This document shows, piece by piece, positions 13,052 through 13,902 of a DNA stretch of 13,902 nucleotides. How positions within the stretch are numbered: position 1 is the stretch's first letter; every line of letters begins with the position of its first letter. The stretch is from an uncultured Prevotella sp. GTDB taxonomy: Bacteria > Bacteroidota > Bacteroidia > Bacteroidales > Bacteroidaceae. Under the pieces are notes generated by a model. That model had not been told where the DNA came from, made no database searches, and saw nothing but the letters and a program-made list of their open reading frames with translations. The stretch is from NCBI GenBank assembly GCA_900542795.1, contig UQPD01000061.1, positions 1 to 13,902 on the forward strand, written 5' to 3'. Position numbers and translations under genes: made by a program.

Positions 13052-13843
13052 ATGAGAGTTATCATCGAACCCGATTACGAAAAGCTGTCTAACTGGGCTG
13101 CTGAGTACGTTATTAACAAAATCAATGCAGCAAACCCCACAGCTGAGAAACCTTTCGTATTGGGTCTTCCCACCGGTTCTTCTCCTATCGGTATGTATAA
13201 GGCTTTGGTTAAAGCCAACAAGGAAGGTCGCGTAAGCTTCAAGCACGTGCTCACTTTCAACATGGACGAATACGTAGGTCTCCCCGAGTCTCACCCCGAG
13301 AGCTACCACTCATTCATGGCTAACAACCTCTTCAACCACATCGACTGCCCGAAGGAGAACATCCACATTCTCAATGGTAACGCTGAAGACTTGGCTGCTG
13401 AATGCGCTCACTACGAACAAATGATTAAGGACGCAGGTGGCATCGACCTCTTCATTGGTGGTATCGGTCCTGATGGTCACATTGCCTTCAACGAACCGGG
13501 TAGCTCACTCACAAGCCGCACTCGTCAAAAGACATTGACTACTGACACTCGCATCGCTAACTCACGTTTCTTTGGTGGCGATCCCGAAGGTGTTCCTGCA
13601 ACTGCTCTTACCGTAGGTGTTGGCACTGTAATGTCAGCTAAGGAAGTTCTTATTCTTTGCAACGGTCACAACAAGGCTCGCGCTCTCCAGGCTGCAGTTG
13701 AAGGTCCCGTTACTCAGATGTGGACTATCTCTGTACTCCAGATGCACGAACACGGCATCATCGTTTGTGACGAGGCTGCTTGCGAAAGCATCACACACGG
13801 CACTTACAAGTACTTCAAAGATATCGAAAAGAACAACCTCTAA
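13052..13843 (+). CDS. nagB: Glucosamine-6-phosphate deaminase
   Basis: The enzyme converts glucosamine 6-phosphate to fructose 6-phosphate and ammonia, feeding amino sugars from mucin or cell wall into glycolysis. The 263-residue length is that of the single-domain bacterial enzyme. Catalytic residues fall at the Escherichia coli numbers: D72 in FNMDEYVGL, and D141, H143 and E148 in GIGPDGHIAFNEPGSS. The phosphate loop LPTGSSPIGMYKALV is at 39-53, and SRTR at 155-158 is also typical. The start MRVIIEPDYE is as expected. The gene is divergent from dnaE and stands alone within the window. Its codon choice looks more biased (many C-ending codons) than that of most neighbours, consistent with high expression. 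Confidence 0.97.
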   Translation: MRVIIEPDYEKLSNWAAEYVINKINAANPTAEKPFVLGLPTGSSPIGMYKALVKANKEGRVSFKHVLTFNMDEYVGLPESHPESYHSFMANNLFNHIDCPKENIHILNGNAEDLAAECAHYEQMIKDAGGIDLFIGGIGPDGHIAFNEPGSSLTSRTRQKTLTTDTRIANSRFFGGDPEGVPATALTVGVGTVMSAKEVLILCNGHNKARALQAAVEGPVTQMWTISVLQMHEHGIIVCDEAACESITHGTYKYFKDIEKNNL

Positions 13844-13855
13844 TTTGTGGGAAGC

Positions 13856-13884
13856 AAAAAGTAAAGATTTCTGAATCTTTTACT
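13856..13884 (-). terminator. Hairpin after nagB, oriented as a minus-strand terminator
   Basis: AAAGATT (13863-13869) pairs with AATCTTT (13874-13880), and AGT/ACT extends the stem beyond a one-base bulge. On the minus strand TTTTT (13860-13856) overlaps and follows the arm, whereas on the plus strand the next bases are AAAACA. It may end a converging gene beyond the window; for nagB it is a poor terminator. Confidence 0.4.
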
Positions 13885-13902
13885 AAAACAACTATTAAAG
13901 AG

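Overview
The window looks like a chromosomal piece of a Bacteroidales bacterium, most likely Prevotellaceae. Four things point there: Bacteroidota-type promoters (-7 box TAnnTTTG, sometimes with TTTG or TTG about 19-22 bases upstream); near absence of Shine-Dalgarno sequences; protein families typical of the order (GGGtGRT protein, Bacteroidota-style DnaE, NupG-like permease); and an intergenic repeat of a kind I remember from Prevotella and Bacteroides genomes. The genus is inferred, not proven.

Layout. Positions 1-162 are the 5' end of a group II intron on the minus strand, cut by the window edge. Next come two divergent accessory genes: a small DUF2493/SLOG-fold protein (minus, 269-628) with its own terminator, and a WYL-domain regulator (plus, 776-1690) that appears to be leaderless. 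Positions 1691-2284 hold what look like gene remnants and two facing terminators. From 2285 to 12808 all genes are on the minus strand and mostly housekeeping. In transcription order they are dnaE; trxA plus a coupled acidic protein; a thioredoxin-fold lipoprotein; a nucleoside-type MFS permease, ubiE/menG and fmt (permease and ubiE overlap by ATGA, fmt follows 10 bases later); and a two-gene operon of a NifU/IscU-like protein and the GGGtGRT protein. nagB is divergent from dnaE on the plus strand at the right end.

How the genes fit together. trxA and the lipoprotein are thiol-redox proteins of the cytoplasm and the envelope. ubiE/menG makes menaquinone for anaerobic respiration. fmt makes the initiator tRNA. 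dnaE replicates the chromosome. nagB feeds amino sugars into glycolysis. The least understood part is the NifU-like/GGGtGRT operon: it has a near-consensus promoter, an unusually good Shine-Dalgarno between its genes and a clean terminator, suggesting high expression, but its function is unknown. The best candidates for novelty are this pair, the acidic protein coupled to trxA, the promoter-bearing hairpin repeat between dnaE and trxA, and the decayed accessory segment at the left. No CRISPR array, tRNA, rRNA or complete transposase was seen.
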